Counted from the stretch's first letter, positions 1 through 9,309 are shown. The stretch is DNA of 64,000 nt from Methanobrevibacter sp. YE315 (GCF_001548675.1 NZ_CP010834.1:1089501-1153500), one strand, 5' to 3'. Numbers and translations: made by a program. Notes: generated from the sequence alone by a model not told the origin.

Positions 1-40
1 TTAAATCGGCACCGTCCAATTCATTAAAGTTTATTTTCAT
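1..40 (-). CDS. N-terminus of an unidentified protein, cut by window edge
   Basis: Reading leftward from the ATG at 40-38, thirteen codons stay open (MKINFNELDGADL) and run off the window. An AAGGT-like ribosome binding site lies upstream, in the complement of about 48-56. Too little is present to name a family. Confidence 0.4.
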   Translation of the reverse strand, partial: MKINFNELDGADL

Positions 41-405
41 AGTAATCTTACCTTATTAGAATATAATATTATAATAAAATTTATTGTAAATACCATAAAT
101 ATTTTCTCAAAGCAATTTTACAAGGTCAGAGCAATTTTTGATATGAAATCAATTTAAAAGATATTCATAAAAATATTGAAATAAGCCATCAATTTCAAAT
201 TATCTTTAACAATATTACTTATGGCTTATCTCTATTCTAAACTTTATTTTAGAATAATAAAAAAATATCATTAATCATTCTTTTTTTCATCTGTTAATGT
301 CGACTGTAAATGTTAGGTCAATTATGTTAAACTTTCAAAAAAGTAGCTATGATTAAATAATATATAAATAATTTTAACACAATATTGTTGTATAGAGGTA
401 TCATA
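41..405. other. intergenic region with two inverted repeats
   Basis: This is an AT-rich spacer between two divergent genes. It contains two perfect inverted repeats: ATAAGCCAT at 181-189 pairing with ATGGCTTAT at 221-229, and TATTCTAAA at 233-241 pairing with TTTAGAATA at 248-256. No open frame of note was seen. The hairpins could be operators for the divergent promoters or an RNA structure; the sequence does not decide. Confidence 0.4.
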
Positions 406-3400
406 ATGGAATTCAACAAAAATCAGGAAGATGTAATCAATTTTGGAAAAGGAACTCTTTTAGTAGAAGCCGGCCCAGGCTCAGGCAAAACTACAGTCAT
501 TGTAAGCAGAATCATTCATCTAATCGAAAGCGGCGTCAACCCAGAGGAATTTCTAGTAATCACATTTACAAGAAAAGCCGCCGAAAACCTAAAAAACAAA
601 CTCAAAACCTCTCTTTCAGACGAAACCATTTCAAAAATGCAAATCTCCACTATCCATTCATTCTGCCTGGAATACCTCAAGACCAAAAACCAATTTTTAA
701 ATCTAATTGACGATGACTCCTCAGAAAAGAAGGCATTGTTCATTCAAAAATTCAAAGACAAATTAGGATTTACAAAGGAATACACTCTACTAGATTACCA
801 AATCTCTTCAGTAATTAACAAATTTGGGGAGTACACATGTTTTAATGTCAACTCAAAAGAGCTAACAGATTACATTAAAGACACAAGACCAATTTCACAA
901 AACTACATAGATTTCATCAGCTCCTTAAATCACTTTTCCAAAAAGAGAGTCGAAGATGAAGATTTAAAGGATGACTGGTATAATGCAAGATACCTGCAGA
1001 TTGCAAAATCATACCCAATTTACCTCAAGCTTCTGGATGAATTTGACTATGTCGACTATGACACATTACAGCTTAAAACTCTAAAAGAACTCAAAAAGGA
1101 TCCGGAAACTCCATACAACTGCATTCTAATTGACGAGTTTCAGGACACTGATCCATTGCAATTTAAAATCTTCGAAATATTAAGAAAAAACTCAGACTAT
1201 TTCACTGCAGTCGGTGACGTTGACCAGCACATCTACGCCTTTAGAAGCTCCTACAGCGATTATTTTAAGGAATTATGTGAAAATGCACCTCATGAACTAA
1301 TCAGTCTTAACACCAATTACCGTTCAACTGAAGATATAGTCGAATTGACTGAAGAGTTCATTGAAGAGTACAGAAAGGACTATTCCCAGAAGCACATGGT
1401 CAGCTACAATCTAGGATATACCAATCCTTCATTATTCATAAAAGTCGAATCACCGCAAGATGAGGCAAATCAGATTTTCAACACAATCCAGTACCTAAAA
1501 CATAACAAAGATGTAAATTATGAAGACATTGCAGTACTTTACAGAAAGCATTACAACAAAACAATTCCGGAATTAATCAGACTGCTGGATGAAAACAGCA
1601 TCAATTTCACCATACGCGGCCAGGCAGACTTGAAAGATCAGGTTGAAGTCAAATCTGTCATTCTTTTGCTGTGGTATATTACTAGAAGAACAGATAACTT
1701 GTATGTTTCTTCACAGGATGAATTAAAAGAGCTGAACCTTAAAGGATTCTGCACAGATGATGAGGAGGATACAATCTGGTCACTTGCAGATGAAACTAAA
1801 CAGTACCTGACTGAGCTTCAGGATTCATACCATGATGAGCTTTTAAGAATTGAAAATCAAATCCGCCAAAAAGAAGGAAGAAACAAAGTTAGAGCAGTTC
1901 ACAACATCAGAAAAAACGAAGACCAGGATACATTATATGAAATCTTCAATCAAGTTGAAAAGCCAGTAGTGGATTTATCCAAAATCAGCAATGATAAAGA
2001 CAGAGAATTTTTCCAAAAATTAGAAGACTTAAGAGATAAAATACATTTGGAAGAATCACTGACATGTCTTGATGTATATTATGAATTGTTATCCTTAAGT
2101 GATTATTTCACCGATATTGATGAAAACACAACAAAAGTCAATAACCTAGCAGCATTGACCCAGACAATATACAACTATGAAGAAATCATATCACAAACGG
2201 ATGTTAAAGGGTTATTTTACTTTTTAAATAGGATGATTGGTGATTACAGTTCATATTATTCCAATGAGGGCGGAGTGCAGCTGATGACAATCCATGCATC
2301 AAAGGGTCTTGAATTTCCGGTAACTATCGTTGCAACACTCCAGAAGGATAAGTTTCCAATGAAAATCAAAGATCCGAACCGTGAAAAGAATTACATTAAC
2401 GGTAAAGAAACATTCTACACTCCTACAAGATTTTTAAAATATAAAGACATTCCAATCGATGATGAAGTCGAACTATCTATTGAAGAATATGACAATCGCC
2501 TGATTGAAGAGGAAAACAGGCTGGATGAAGCTGAAGAGGCACATATTCTTTATGTTGCAATGACACGTGCAGCCGATTTACTGATATTGTCATGCTGCGG
2601 AGAACTTCCTGATGAAATAAATAAAATCAAAGAATCCTTAAAACCATTAAATGAAGATGCATTGTCTGAAGTTATAATAAAAAAACACGCTCCAGTTCAG
2701 GAGGATGAAAAACTTAAACTGAACTATTCAAGCTATTCAACCTATAACCTATGCCCATTCATGTATAACCTGATTTACAACCTCGGATTTAGGGTTTCAA
2801 GCGAAAATGTAACAAATTTAGGAACGGTTTTCCACGAAATAATGGAAAAGGTCAATCTGAAACTGAAGGAAAATCACGAAGTCTCAGATGAGGAGCTGAA
2901 TAAGATTACCGAAGAGGTTTTCACATCACTGTTTGATTTAGAGGAAAATGAAGACAAATTTGATGAGATTAGAAAATCAGTTCAGGATTATTACAATACA
3001 TATTCAATAAACAGGGAAGTCCTGGAAACGGAGCTTCCATTTGAAATAGAGCGAGATAACTATATTCTAAATGGAGCAATCGACTTGATTTATAAGATTT
3101 CCGACACGGAAATCGGAATCCTGGACTATAAAAACGCAGAACATGACGTTAATAAAATTGCTCACTATGAAAAGCAGTTGTATATTTATGCATCAGCTTT
3201 AAAGGAACTTGCTGACTTTAAGGATTATGAAATTAATGAGGCAATAACTCATTTTGTAAAAACAGACTATCAGAATAAGGTTGAAGTTACAGATGAAAAA
3301 ATAAATACTCAATTAGATAAATTAAATGATGTAGCTTTAAAAATTAATTCAGAAGAATTTCCTAAAAAAGAAAGTAATTTCTGCAAGTATTGTAAATTTA

Positions 3401-3414
3401 GTATAATTTGTTAA
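406..3414 (+). CDS. UvrD/Rep-family helicase fused to FeS RecB-type nuclease
   Basis: A 1002-residue ATP-dependent DNA helicase-nuclease resembling a one-chain AddA/RecB enzyme. Superfamily 1 motifs appear in order: Walker A GPGSGKTT (23-30), DEFQD (from D243), GDVDQHIYAFR, NYRS, TIHASKGLEF (around H630) and YVAMTRA (716). The C-terminal third has a RecB-type nuclease core (D893, D907, K909 in LDYKN). Four cysteines (C783, C993, C996, C1002) match the C...CX2CX5C pattern that holds an FeS cluster in AddB and Cas4 nucleases. The ATG at 406 is chosen over the upstream TTG at 385 because AGAGGT sits at 394-399. It leads an operon with the next two genes (gaps of 9 and 4 bp), which points to DNA repair or defence against foreign DNA. 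Confidence 0.9.
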   Translation: MEFNKNQEDVINFGKGTLLVEAGPGSGKTTVIVSRIIHLIESGVNPEEFLVITFTRKAAENLKNKLKTSLSDETISKMQISTIHSFCLEYLKTKNQFLNLIDDDSSEKKALFIQKFKDKLGFTKEYTLLDYQISSVINKFGEYTCFNVNSKELTDYIKDTRPISQNYIDFISSLNHFSKKRVEDEDLKDDWYNARYLQIAKSYPIYLKLLDEFDYVDYDTLQLKTLKELKKDPETPYNCILIDEFQDTDPLQFKIFEILRKNSDYFTAVGDVDQHIYAFRSSYSDYFKELCENAPHELISLNTNYRSTEDIVELTEEFIEEYRKDYSQKHMVSYNLGYTNPSLFIKVESPQDEANQIFNTIQYLKHNKDVNYEDIAVLYRKHYNKTIPELIRLLDENSINFTIRGQADLKDQVEVKSVILLLWYITRRTDNLYVSSQDELKELNLKGFCTDDEEDTIWSLADETKQYLTELQDSYHDELLRIENQIRQKEGRNKVRAVHNIRKNEDQDTLYEIFNQVEKPVVDLSKISNDKDREFFQKLEDLRDKIHLEESLTCLDVYYELLSLSDYFTDIDENTTKVNNLAALTQTIYNYEEIISQTDVKGLFYFLNRMIGDYSSYYSNEGGVQLMTIHASKGLEFPVTIVATLQKDKFPMKIKDPNREKNYINGKETFYTPTRFLKYKDIPIDDEVELSIEEYDNRLIEEENRLDEAEEAHILYVAMTRAADLLILSCCGELPDEINKIKESLKPLNEDALSEVIIKKHAPVQEDEKLKLNYSSYSTYNLCPFMYNLIYNLGFRVSSENVTNLGTVFHEIMEKVNLKLKENHEVSDEELNKITEEVFTSLFDLEENEDKFDEIRKSVQDYYNTYSINREVLETELPFEIERDNYILNGAIDLIYKISDTEIGILDYKNAEHDVNKIAHYEKQLYIYASALKELADFKDYEINEAITHFVKTDYQNKVEVTDEKINTQLDKLNDVALKINSEEFPKKESNFCKYCKFSIIC

Positions 3415-3423
3415 GGTGAATCC

Positions 3424-4227
3424 ATGAAACTTAAAATAAATGATGTAGGTCCAATCAGCAATGCAGACATTGACATTTCCAAAATCAATGTGATTGGTGG
3501 TGTCAACTCAAGCGGCAAGTCAACAATATCCAAACTTTTATACTGCTATTTCAAATCGCAGAATGATGATGAATCTTTTGAGTATCTTATGGATAGTGAA
3601 GGTTTATCAGAAATTAATGATAATAACGTTACATTTGAAGGCAATTTAAGTCCTCAAGAGGTTTTCTACATTGACAACATCTCAATTTTAGATCTTAAAG
3701 ATTTGGATATCTTAAGAGTTGACCACATTATCCACATCAAAGAAGCTTTAGAAGAACCTGATGAAACAATTGAATCTGAAAATATTGCCAAAATCCAGAA
3801 TATCATTAATGATGATTGCTTAAAAACTACTTCGTCAGGAATCAAGGAAATAGGAATAATAGTGCTTCTCTTGAAAAACAATAGATTAAAGGAAAACTCT
3901 TTTTTAATCATTGACGAGCCGGAAGCCAGCCTTCATCCTGAGTGGCAAATCAAGTTTGCAGAAATCCTGGTTTTGCTTGTCAGAGATTTAAACATTCATA
4001 TATATTTAAACTCCAACAGTTCGATGTTTATTGAGGCAATTTCTCTTTATGCACACTATTATGATTTACTTAACGAGACCAATTTTTATCTAACTCATAA
4101 AACTGCAAACGGTAAATTCAGCTTCAAGAAAATCTACCCTAAAAACATGGGCGAAGTTTACGAAAATCTCACAAAAGCTTATGATGAACTTGACAAAATA
4201 AAAGCAAAAATACTGTTTAAGGGGTAA
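3424..4227 (+). CDS. short ABC/AAA-type ATPase (AAA_21/OLD-like)
   Basis: A 267-residue P-loop ATPase. The N-terminus has the FeS-assembly/SMC-like start of this group and Walker A GGVNSSGKST (about 25-34). A degenerate ABC signature (TTSSG) precedes Walker B and its following loop IDEPEASLHPEWQ. It ends soon after the ATPase core, with no TOPRIM nuclease domain, so it is not a full OLD or GajA protein. RBS AAGGTG lies just before ATG 3424. It starts 9 bp after the helicase-nuclease gene and is presumably co-expressed. ATPases of this kind commonly pair with nucleases in defence modules; the pairing here is inference. Confidence 0.85.
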   Translation: MKLKINDVGPISNADIDISKINVIGGVNSSGKSTISKLLYCYFKSQNDDESFEYLMDSEGLSEINDNNVTFEGNLSPQEVFYIDNISILDLKDLDILRVDHIIHIKEALEEPDETIESENIAKIQNIINDDCLKTTSSGIKEIGIIVLLLKNNRLKENSFLIIDEPEASLHPEWQIKFAEILVLLVRDLNIHIYLNSNSSMFIEAISLYAHYYDLLNETNFYLTHKTANGKFSFKKIYPKNMGEVYENLTKAYDELDKIKAKILFKG

Positions 4228-4231
4228 GAAA

Positions 4232-5053
4232 ATGCCATTAACAAAAGAGGAAGCTCAATTTGTTGAATTTCTTGGTTCTTTCCCGCAATTCTACAAAAAG
4301 GCCCATGAAATTGCCGAAAACTCAAAAGGCGTATCTATTCTTCCAATGGATAATGGGAAAAATGAGTTCAAGATGTATGCCTTAGATGATATTTGTCATT
4401 CATGCAGTATCTTTAAAGAAGGCAATTTGAGAATCACTCCAAAAACAACAGATGCTATATGGTATAAAAAGGAAGGCGATAACTTCTTCATTTTTCTCAT
4501 TGAGTTTAAAGGAGATTTTTTATGCAAGACTTCAAGTAAATGCACACTTGTTGAAGTTGTAGATAATCTTAAAATCAAAAACGAAAAGTTAAATGATGAA
4601 CTTGAACATGAACTGTTTCTGTTGGATAAAGTCCTATCCAAATATTCGGATAAAATGCTGAACGGTCTTGCGGCTAAACCCCTGGAAACAGTGATAATAG
4701 CTTTACCGTTAATATATGAAGAGTACTACCAGAAAAATAAAGATAATGTTGAGTTTTTAGATATTAGGGAATTTTTAAACAATTCAAGAATAGTCTACAG
4801 GGTAGTTTCAATATCTGATAAATATGAACCAAATCGTGAAAGGTCAAGAGGAAGATCCTACAGATGTTCCAATATGATTCCGTCAATATGCAAACGCCTG
4901 GCACATGAAAAACATGATAGGGAACTGGATGCATCATATGAATCAAGTCTTCAGACTCATCACAGAAGATATGAACGGGCAGGAATTGTCTATAGTGCGG
5001 GTTTTGTAGATAATATGGCGTTTAATAATTTCATTGAAAATTATTTGAAATGA
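4232..5053 (+). CDS. unknown protein with possible PD-(D/E)XK nuclease core
   Basis: 273 residues, family not recognised. D74 precedes two beta-strand-like stretches and then IEFKGD (E91, K93), the spacing expected of a PD-(D/E)XK nuclease core (D, then E-x-K). The C-terminal third is basic and His/Arg rich. It has an RBS-like GGGGT at 4221-4225 and lies 4 bp after the ATPase, as the last gene of the three-gene operon. A nuclease or DNA-binding effector role is inferred from this pattern and context. It could equally be a structural partner of the ATPase. Confidence 0.6.
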   Translation: MPLTKEEAQFVEFLGSFPQFYKKAHEIAENSKGVSILPMDNGKNEFKMYALDDICHSCSIFKEGNLRITPKTTDAIWYKKEGDNFFIFLIEFKGDFLCKTSSKCTLVEVVDNLKIKNEKLNDELEHELFLLDKVLSKYSDKMLNGLAAKPLETVIIALPLIYEEYYQKNKDNVEFLDIREFLNNSRIVYRVVSISDKYEPNRERSRGRSYRCSNMIPSICKRLAHEKHDRELDASYESSLQTHHRRYERAGIVYSAGFVDNMAFNNFIENYLK

Positions 5054-5229
5054 TTATTTTACTAATTTGAATGTAATTATGGTGAGATTACATTAAATAA
5101 TTAATTGAACTTTTTTTAAATTAGTTTATATAGGTTTACATCTATTTATTAACAACTTTTATATAATATTTATTACTTAAATAAATATTAATTAATACTT
5201 ATTTTTCTAGTAAGGAGGGGGAGTTATTA

Positions 5230-5784
5230 TTGAATAGTTTAGAAGAATTAAAATCAGAAATTACATATGAAAATAAGACAATTTTTGGTGTTGTTGGCAT
5301 TATAGTTGGATTTTTGTTCTGGGCAATTGGACATCCTGCCATAGGAATTGGGGATGTTTTGATATTGATTTTTCCTTGTATCTTTTTAATTATACCAAAT
5401 CAAACAATAAAAAACAGCAAAGCTCTTGCAATAATTTCAATTGTGATTCTTTTACTGTTTCTCCTTGTTGGAATAAGTTCATTATTTATTACAGTTACTG
5501 ATTATATGCCTAGTAGTTATATGTTTTATGATGGTTATGTTGAAACAATGCTATTAGCTGATATACTTCAATTAATTTTATGTATTTATGGTTTATTCTG
5601 CGCATTTTTATTAACAATACCGACTGAGCCTGAACAAGCTGTAATGAAATCTTTTAACAATAATACAATAAAAAATTCCGGAATAAAATATGATAAATAT
5701 TGCAGTGAATGTGGACATGGATTAATAAATAATCCTAGATTCTGTCCAGGTTGTGGAACAAAATTAATTGATTTTGAAGAATAA
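5230..5784 (+). CDS. membrane protein with C-terminal zinc ribbon
   Basis: 184 residues starting at TTG 5230, chosen because AAGGAGGGGGAG lies at 5212-5223. About four membrane segments occupy residues 20-140. A cytoplasmic-type zinc ribbon follows near the C-terminus (CSECG and CPGCG, four cysteines). Zinc-ribbon plus membrane proteins of this layout are common in Methanobrevibacter; no function is known to me. The next gene begins 17 bp later and is probably in the same transcript. Confidence 0.65.
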   Translation: MNSLEELKSEITYENKTIFGVVGIIVGFLFWAIGHPAIGIGDVLILIFPCIFLIIPNQTIKNSKALAIISIVILLLFLLVGISSLFITVTDYMPSSYMFYDGYVETMLLADILQLILCIYGLFCAFLLTIPTEPEQAVMKSFNNNTIKNSGIKYDKYCSECGHGLINNPRFCPGCGTKLIDFEE

Positions 5785-5801
5785 ATTAGAGGGTGTTTTT
5801 T

Positions 5802-6398
5802 ATGAAAAATCAAAAAATAATAATCGGAGTATTAATTGCAGCAGCAATAATAGTTATTGCGGGTGCAGTAATGCTAATGGATATGAACAAAACAGAAATA
5901 ATTATTCCTAATGAATATACTCTTGAGAGTAATGAATCTGGCGTCGAAACATATGTAAATAATCTTAGTAATGGTTATAAATTAGAAGTAAAAGAAGACT
6001 CAAATCCAAATGGAATTAAAAAAGAAGATATGTATGGAAGTATTATGAAATGTACCGTAAATGGCACAAATTATATTATAACATGTTATAATCCTGTTGA
6101 TAAATCAAGAGAAGTAGCACCGCATCAAACACCATTGTATGATGTTTCAGATATTAAAGCACATCCTGGTGTAAAACCTGTTGAATGTGTTTATATACCT
6201 GAAGTAAACCAATACCCAGATATTATGGTTCACAGTAGTAATCCTTATGATTTAAAAACATTGAAAAATATGAATAAAACTGGTAATTTAAATGCTTCAA
6301 GTATCCAACAATATTTCCCACCTACATACACAGATGCTTGTAAACAAATTAAAGAACGTGATGAGGCATATGTTTTACAAAGATATTATGGAATATAA
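5802..6398 (+). CDS. secreted or membrane-anchored protein, unknown
   Basis: 198 residues with one N-terminal membrane segment (about 6-27) followed by an extracytoplasmic domain. ATG 5802 is chosen because AGAGGG lies at 5788-5793; a GTG at 5793 would overlap that site. No family recognised. It sits between the zinc-ribbon membrane protein and the secreted paralogues. Confidence 0.6.
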   Translation: MKNQKIIIGVLIAAAIIVIAGAVMLMDMNKTEIIIPNEYTLESNESGVETYVNNLSNGYKLEVKEDSNPNGIKKEDMYGSIMKCTVNGTNYIITCYNPVDKSREVAPHQTPLYDVSDIKAHPGVKPVECVYIPEVNQYPDIMVHSSNPYDLKTLKNMNKTGNLNASSIQQYFPPTYTDACKQIKERDEAYVLQRYYGI

Positions 6399-6418
6399 AA
6401 ATAATGGAGATTTAAAAA

Positions 6419-6844
6419 ATGAAATTTATTAATAAAATATGCATTGTATTAATTATATTAATTTTTACAATGGGATTTGTAGCATCAGCTAATGTCCATG
6501 ATTTTAAGTATCCGGACAATTTTAAAAAAATGGATGATGGTGATGGTTATATTAATGATATGGGTCAGGGCATGATTGTTTATGAATATGATGAAGCTTC
6601 AAAACAACTTTTCCTAACAAATCATGGTCTTTACGCTTTTGAATACTACGAAAATAATTATTATGTTTTTTCAGATAATGAAAATAATTTATGTGGTCTT
6701 TTAGAAGTAGTTGACTATAAAGGAGATAAATACATTGTGATTTCAACAATTCTAATTGATAATCTTGAATCTGAAAGCGGATATATTCAGGATAATTTAG
6801 AAGATTTCAATAAACTAAATAATGTTAAACCATTAACTATTTAA
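6419..6844 (+). CDS. small secreted protein, paralogue 1 of 3
   Basis: 141 residues with a clear signal peptide (hydrophobic 7-24, ending near ASA). The mature part has the shared family outline: an F-K/T-x-P-x-x-F-K start, a central YENNYYVFSDNE stretch, a CG motif (LCGLLE), and the ending DNLEDFNKLNNVKP. No family known to me. It is the first of three tandem copies, 20 bp behind the previous gene. Confidence 0.65.
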   Translation: MKFINKICIVLIILIFTMGFVASANVHDFKYPDNFKKMDDGDGYINDMGQGMIVYEYDEASKQLFLTNHGLYAFEYYENNYYVFSDNENNLCGLLEVVDYKGDKYIVISTILIDNLESESGYIQDNLEDFNKLNNVKPLTI

Positions 6845-6864
6845 CTTATTAAAAAGGTGTGACA

Positions 6865-7287
6865 ATGAAAAAAATAATTATTATATTCCTATGTATGCTA
6901 ATTTTTTTAATTGGCAGTGTTTCAGCTGTAAACCCTGATGATTTTACTACCCCAGAAGGTTTTAAATCTATGGGTAAAGCTAATGATGGTAGTTATAACT
7001 TTCAAAACAATAACTCTCAAAACTTAAATATTTATAACTGGAATGGATTAAAAAACATTTGGTTTGGAAATTATGATATGCATACCTGTGAATATTATGA
7101 CAATAATATTTATGTGTATACTGATGCGGGTTATTGTGGATACCAGGAGCTTATAGAAAAAGATGGCAATACATATTTGATTGTTTCATTTTTAAGAACC
7201 AATGATGTAAGTTCTGTTCCTACAGAATTATATGATAACCTTATTGAATTTAATAAACTTAACAAGGTAGAACCAACTCCTGTTTAG
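6865..7287 (+). CDS. small secreted protein, paralogue 2 of 3
   Basis: 140 residues with a signal peptide (MKKIIIIFLCMLIFLIG). It shares with its neighbours the PEGFKSMG start, the YYDNNIYVYTD segment, CGYQELIEKDG and the end DNLIEFNKLNKVEP. ATG 6865 is used rather than GTG 6859 because AAAAAGGTG just upstream is the likely RBS. Divergence from paralogues 1 and 3 is large, so the duplication is not recent. Confidence 0.65.
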   Translation: MKKIIIIFLCMLIFLIGSVSAVNPDDFTTPEGFKSMGKANDGSYNFQNNNSQNLNIYNWNGLKNIWFGNYDMHTCEYYDNNIYVYTDAGYCGYQELIEKDGNTYLIVSFLRTNDVSSVPTELYDNLIEFNKLNKVEPTPV

Positions 7288-7311
7288 AGATTATATTAAA
7301 GGTGGTTTTAA

Positions 7312-7746
7312 TTGAAAAAAATTTTAATAATTTTAATTTTATTTATTTTAACAATTGGTGCCGTTTCTGCAGTTAATATAAATGATTTTAAAATTCCTGA
7401 TGGATTTATTCATTTAGAATACGAATTCAATCATGACCATAGTGAAGGCTTTATGAACGGTAAAGGCGAAGGGTTAATTATTTATGATTATTCAAAGGAA
7501 TATAAAGATATATTTTTTGTGGATAATGATAATTATATATCTGATCCTTTTGAAAATAATATTTATACGTTCGTAGATGGAGAAACTGAGCTTTGTGGTT
7601 ATATTGAATGTATTGAACATAATGGAAAACAATATGTTATTCAGACTACTTGCTCAATTGATGAAATAGATAATCATGGATATAATATTAGAGACAATTT
7701 ATTAGAATTTAATAAAATTAATAATGTTAAACCAATTCCAGTTTAA
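7312..7746 (+). CDS. small secreted protein, paralogue 3 of 3
   Basis: 144 residues starting at TTG 7312 behind AAAGGTGG. It has a signal peptide (MKKILIILILFILTIG), a family start (FKIPDGFIHLE), the segment ENNIYTFVDGE, CGYIECIEHNGK, and the end DNLLEFNKINNVKP. It is the last gene of the 5230-7746 run, followed by a terminator hairpin. Confidence 0.65.
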   Translation: MKKILIILILFILTIGAVSAVNINDFKIPDGFIHLEYEFNHDHSEGFMNGKGEGLIIYDYSKEYKDIFFVDNDNYISDPFENNIYTFVDGETELCGYIECIEHNGKQYVIQTTCSIDEIDNHGYNIRDNLLEFNKINNVKPIPV

Positions 7747-7773
7747 TATATTATTATATAAAATATTGAGTTG

Positions 7774-7818
7774 TAATGATGGATTTTTTATTTTTATCCG
7801 TCATCATTTTTTATTTTT
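7774..7818 (+). terminator. hairpin plus T-rich tract after the secreted paralogues
   Basis: AATGATG at 7774-7780 pairs with CATCATT ending about 7808, followed by a T-rich tract. It closes the run of small secreted-protein genes. Confidence 0.55.
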
Positions 7819-8000
7819 GAATAAATAATTTATTTATTATTATCATTACCATTATTATGCTATTTATTAATTTAATAATCAAAAACTTATTTAGTGGGAA
7901 TTTCAATTCTTTTTAATAGAAAAAAGACAATAGTGAAATCAATAAGTTTTTTATAGGATAAACACAACATATTATTAATTCAAGTAGGCTGGTGATAAAG

Positions 8001-8897
8001 ATGGATGAGTGGAAAGTGGGAGATCCTGCAGACTGGGGAGACAGCATCGGCGTTCCGGACATCCCCTATATGGGATACATCGACGGAGATGATGAGGATG
8101 ATGACTCACAGCCTCCAAGAAGACCAAAAAAGACACAAGCCCAAATCATTACCGACGAGGCATGGGAACTAAGGCAGCAGGGCAGATACTTGCAGGCATT
8201 TGAAACAATCAAGCGCGCTCTTGCAGCAGACGATACCGATTCTGAATGCTACAACGTCAGGGCAATCATCCACGAGGATTTGGGAAATTATGAGGATGCC
8301 CTGATATACTACAACAGGTCACTGGATATGCATCACTCACAGGTAGTTGTCAACAACAAGGCAAGGCTCCTTGAAAAGATTGCCAAATGCGAAAGGCAAC
8401 ACAGCCTCGACAAGGCCATCAAATACATAAATCAGGCTCTGAAGATTACTGATGACGATGAGGACCGCAAAGGATTTCTCATAACCAAAGGCGATATCCT
8501 GGAGTCCATGGGAAAGGAAAAGGAAGGATACATCTGCTATCTACTTGCAGCAAAACTCTACGATAAGGTGGAAATGGTCGAAAATCAAACAAAACTATTG
8601 GAAAACACCGATGACAACCTAATCTGCATTGCGGGAACCGGGTTCTACCATGACCACAAGCTTTTGAACGACGGTGAAATAGTGGATCTCATCAGGGAGC
8701 CGGATAATGTTAATGACCCCGATGCAATCAGGGTTGATATAGGCGGCAAAACTGCAGGATATGTTGCCAACTCAGCCAACACATTGACAGGCAAGGCCAA
8801 AAGCGCAAGCGAAATCAAGGACATTATTAAAGACAACCAGAAGGCAAGGATAATGTTCACATACATTGACAAATATGTCATAGCAAAGCTCATGTAG
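8001..8897 (+). CDS. TPR-repeat protein with C-terminal HIRAN domain
   Basis: 298 residues. An acidic N-terminus is followed by tetratricopeptide-like helical repeats (about 45-190). From about 206 to the end lies a HIRAN domain: IAGTGFYH, then a REPDNVNDPDAI stretch and GYVAN. HIRAN domains bind DNA ends or stalled forks in helicases such as HLTF, and in prokaryotes occur alone or beside nucleases. ATG 8001 follows GGTGAT at 7991-7996. The zinc-ribbon gene follows 11 bp later, suggesting an operon. The DNA is visibly richer in GC than the small-gene run before it. A DNA damage sensor or adaptor role is inferred. Confidence 0.75.
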   Translation: MDEWKVGDPADWGDSIGVPDIPYMGYIDGDDEDDDSQPPRRPKKTQAQIITDEAWELRQQGRYLQAFETIKRALAADDTDSECYNVRAIIHEDLGNYEDALIYYNRSLDMHHSQVVVNNKARLLEKIAKCERQHSLDKAIKYINQALKITDDDEDRKGFLITKGDILESMGKEKEGYICYLLAAKLYDKVEMVENQTKLLENTDDNLICIAGTGFYHDHKLLNDGEIVDLIREPDNVNDPDAIRVDIGGKTAGYVANSANTLTGKAKSASEIKDIIKDNQKARIMFTYIDKYVIAKLM

Positions 8898-8908
8898 GAG
8901 GTTTTATT

Positions 8909-9307
8909 ATGAAATGCCCACATTGCGGAGAGGAATTTGAATATGAATGGGGAAGTAACATATGCCCATATTGCTCAGCCACTTTTTATGAGGATGACAT
9001 CACCTATGAATGCCCGTTCTGCGGCGAGGAACTGGATATTGAGAACCGGTTCTATGAATGTCCCGAATGCGGCTCGGATACGGGCGAAGGAGTCTTCTAT
9101 TGCGAGTACTGCGAATCCTACATTGACTGGGAAGGCAACGAATGGGAATGCGAGGACTGTCCAAATGAGGAAAACATCATTGTTGAAACTGTTGAGGAAA
9201 GGGAAAGCCCACGCTGCCCGGAATGCGGTGCCGAAATGGATGACGACGGATACTGCGACGTGTGCGGATGGCCGAACAACCAGGGATGGATTGGCGAGAA
9301 CTATTAA
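8909..9307 (+). CDS. multi-zinc-ribbon acidic protein
   Basis: 132 residues with about six CxxC or CPxCG knuckles (CPHCG, CPYC, CPFCG, CPECG, CEYC, CPECG, CDVCG), enough for three or four zinc ribbons, with many Asp/Glu between them. No catalytic domain. RBS GGAGG lies upstream. It is co-directional with the TPR-HIRAN gene and probably acts with it as a protein- or nucleic-acid-binding adaptor. Confidence 0.7.
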   Translation: MKCPHCGEEFEYEWGSNICPYCSATFYEDDITYECPFCGEELDIENRFYECPECGSDTGEGVFYCEYCESYIDWEGNEWECEDCPNEENIIVETVEERESPRCPECGAEMDDDGYCDVCGWPNNQGWIGENY

Positions 9308-9309
9308 TC

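Noticed and set aside
406-5053. Gabija defence system
   Set aside because: The ATPase has no TOPRIM nuclease domain and the helicase carries its own nuclease, so it does not fit GajA/GajB.
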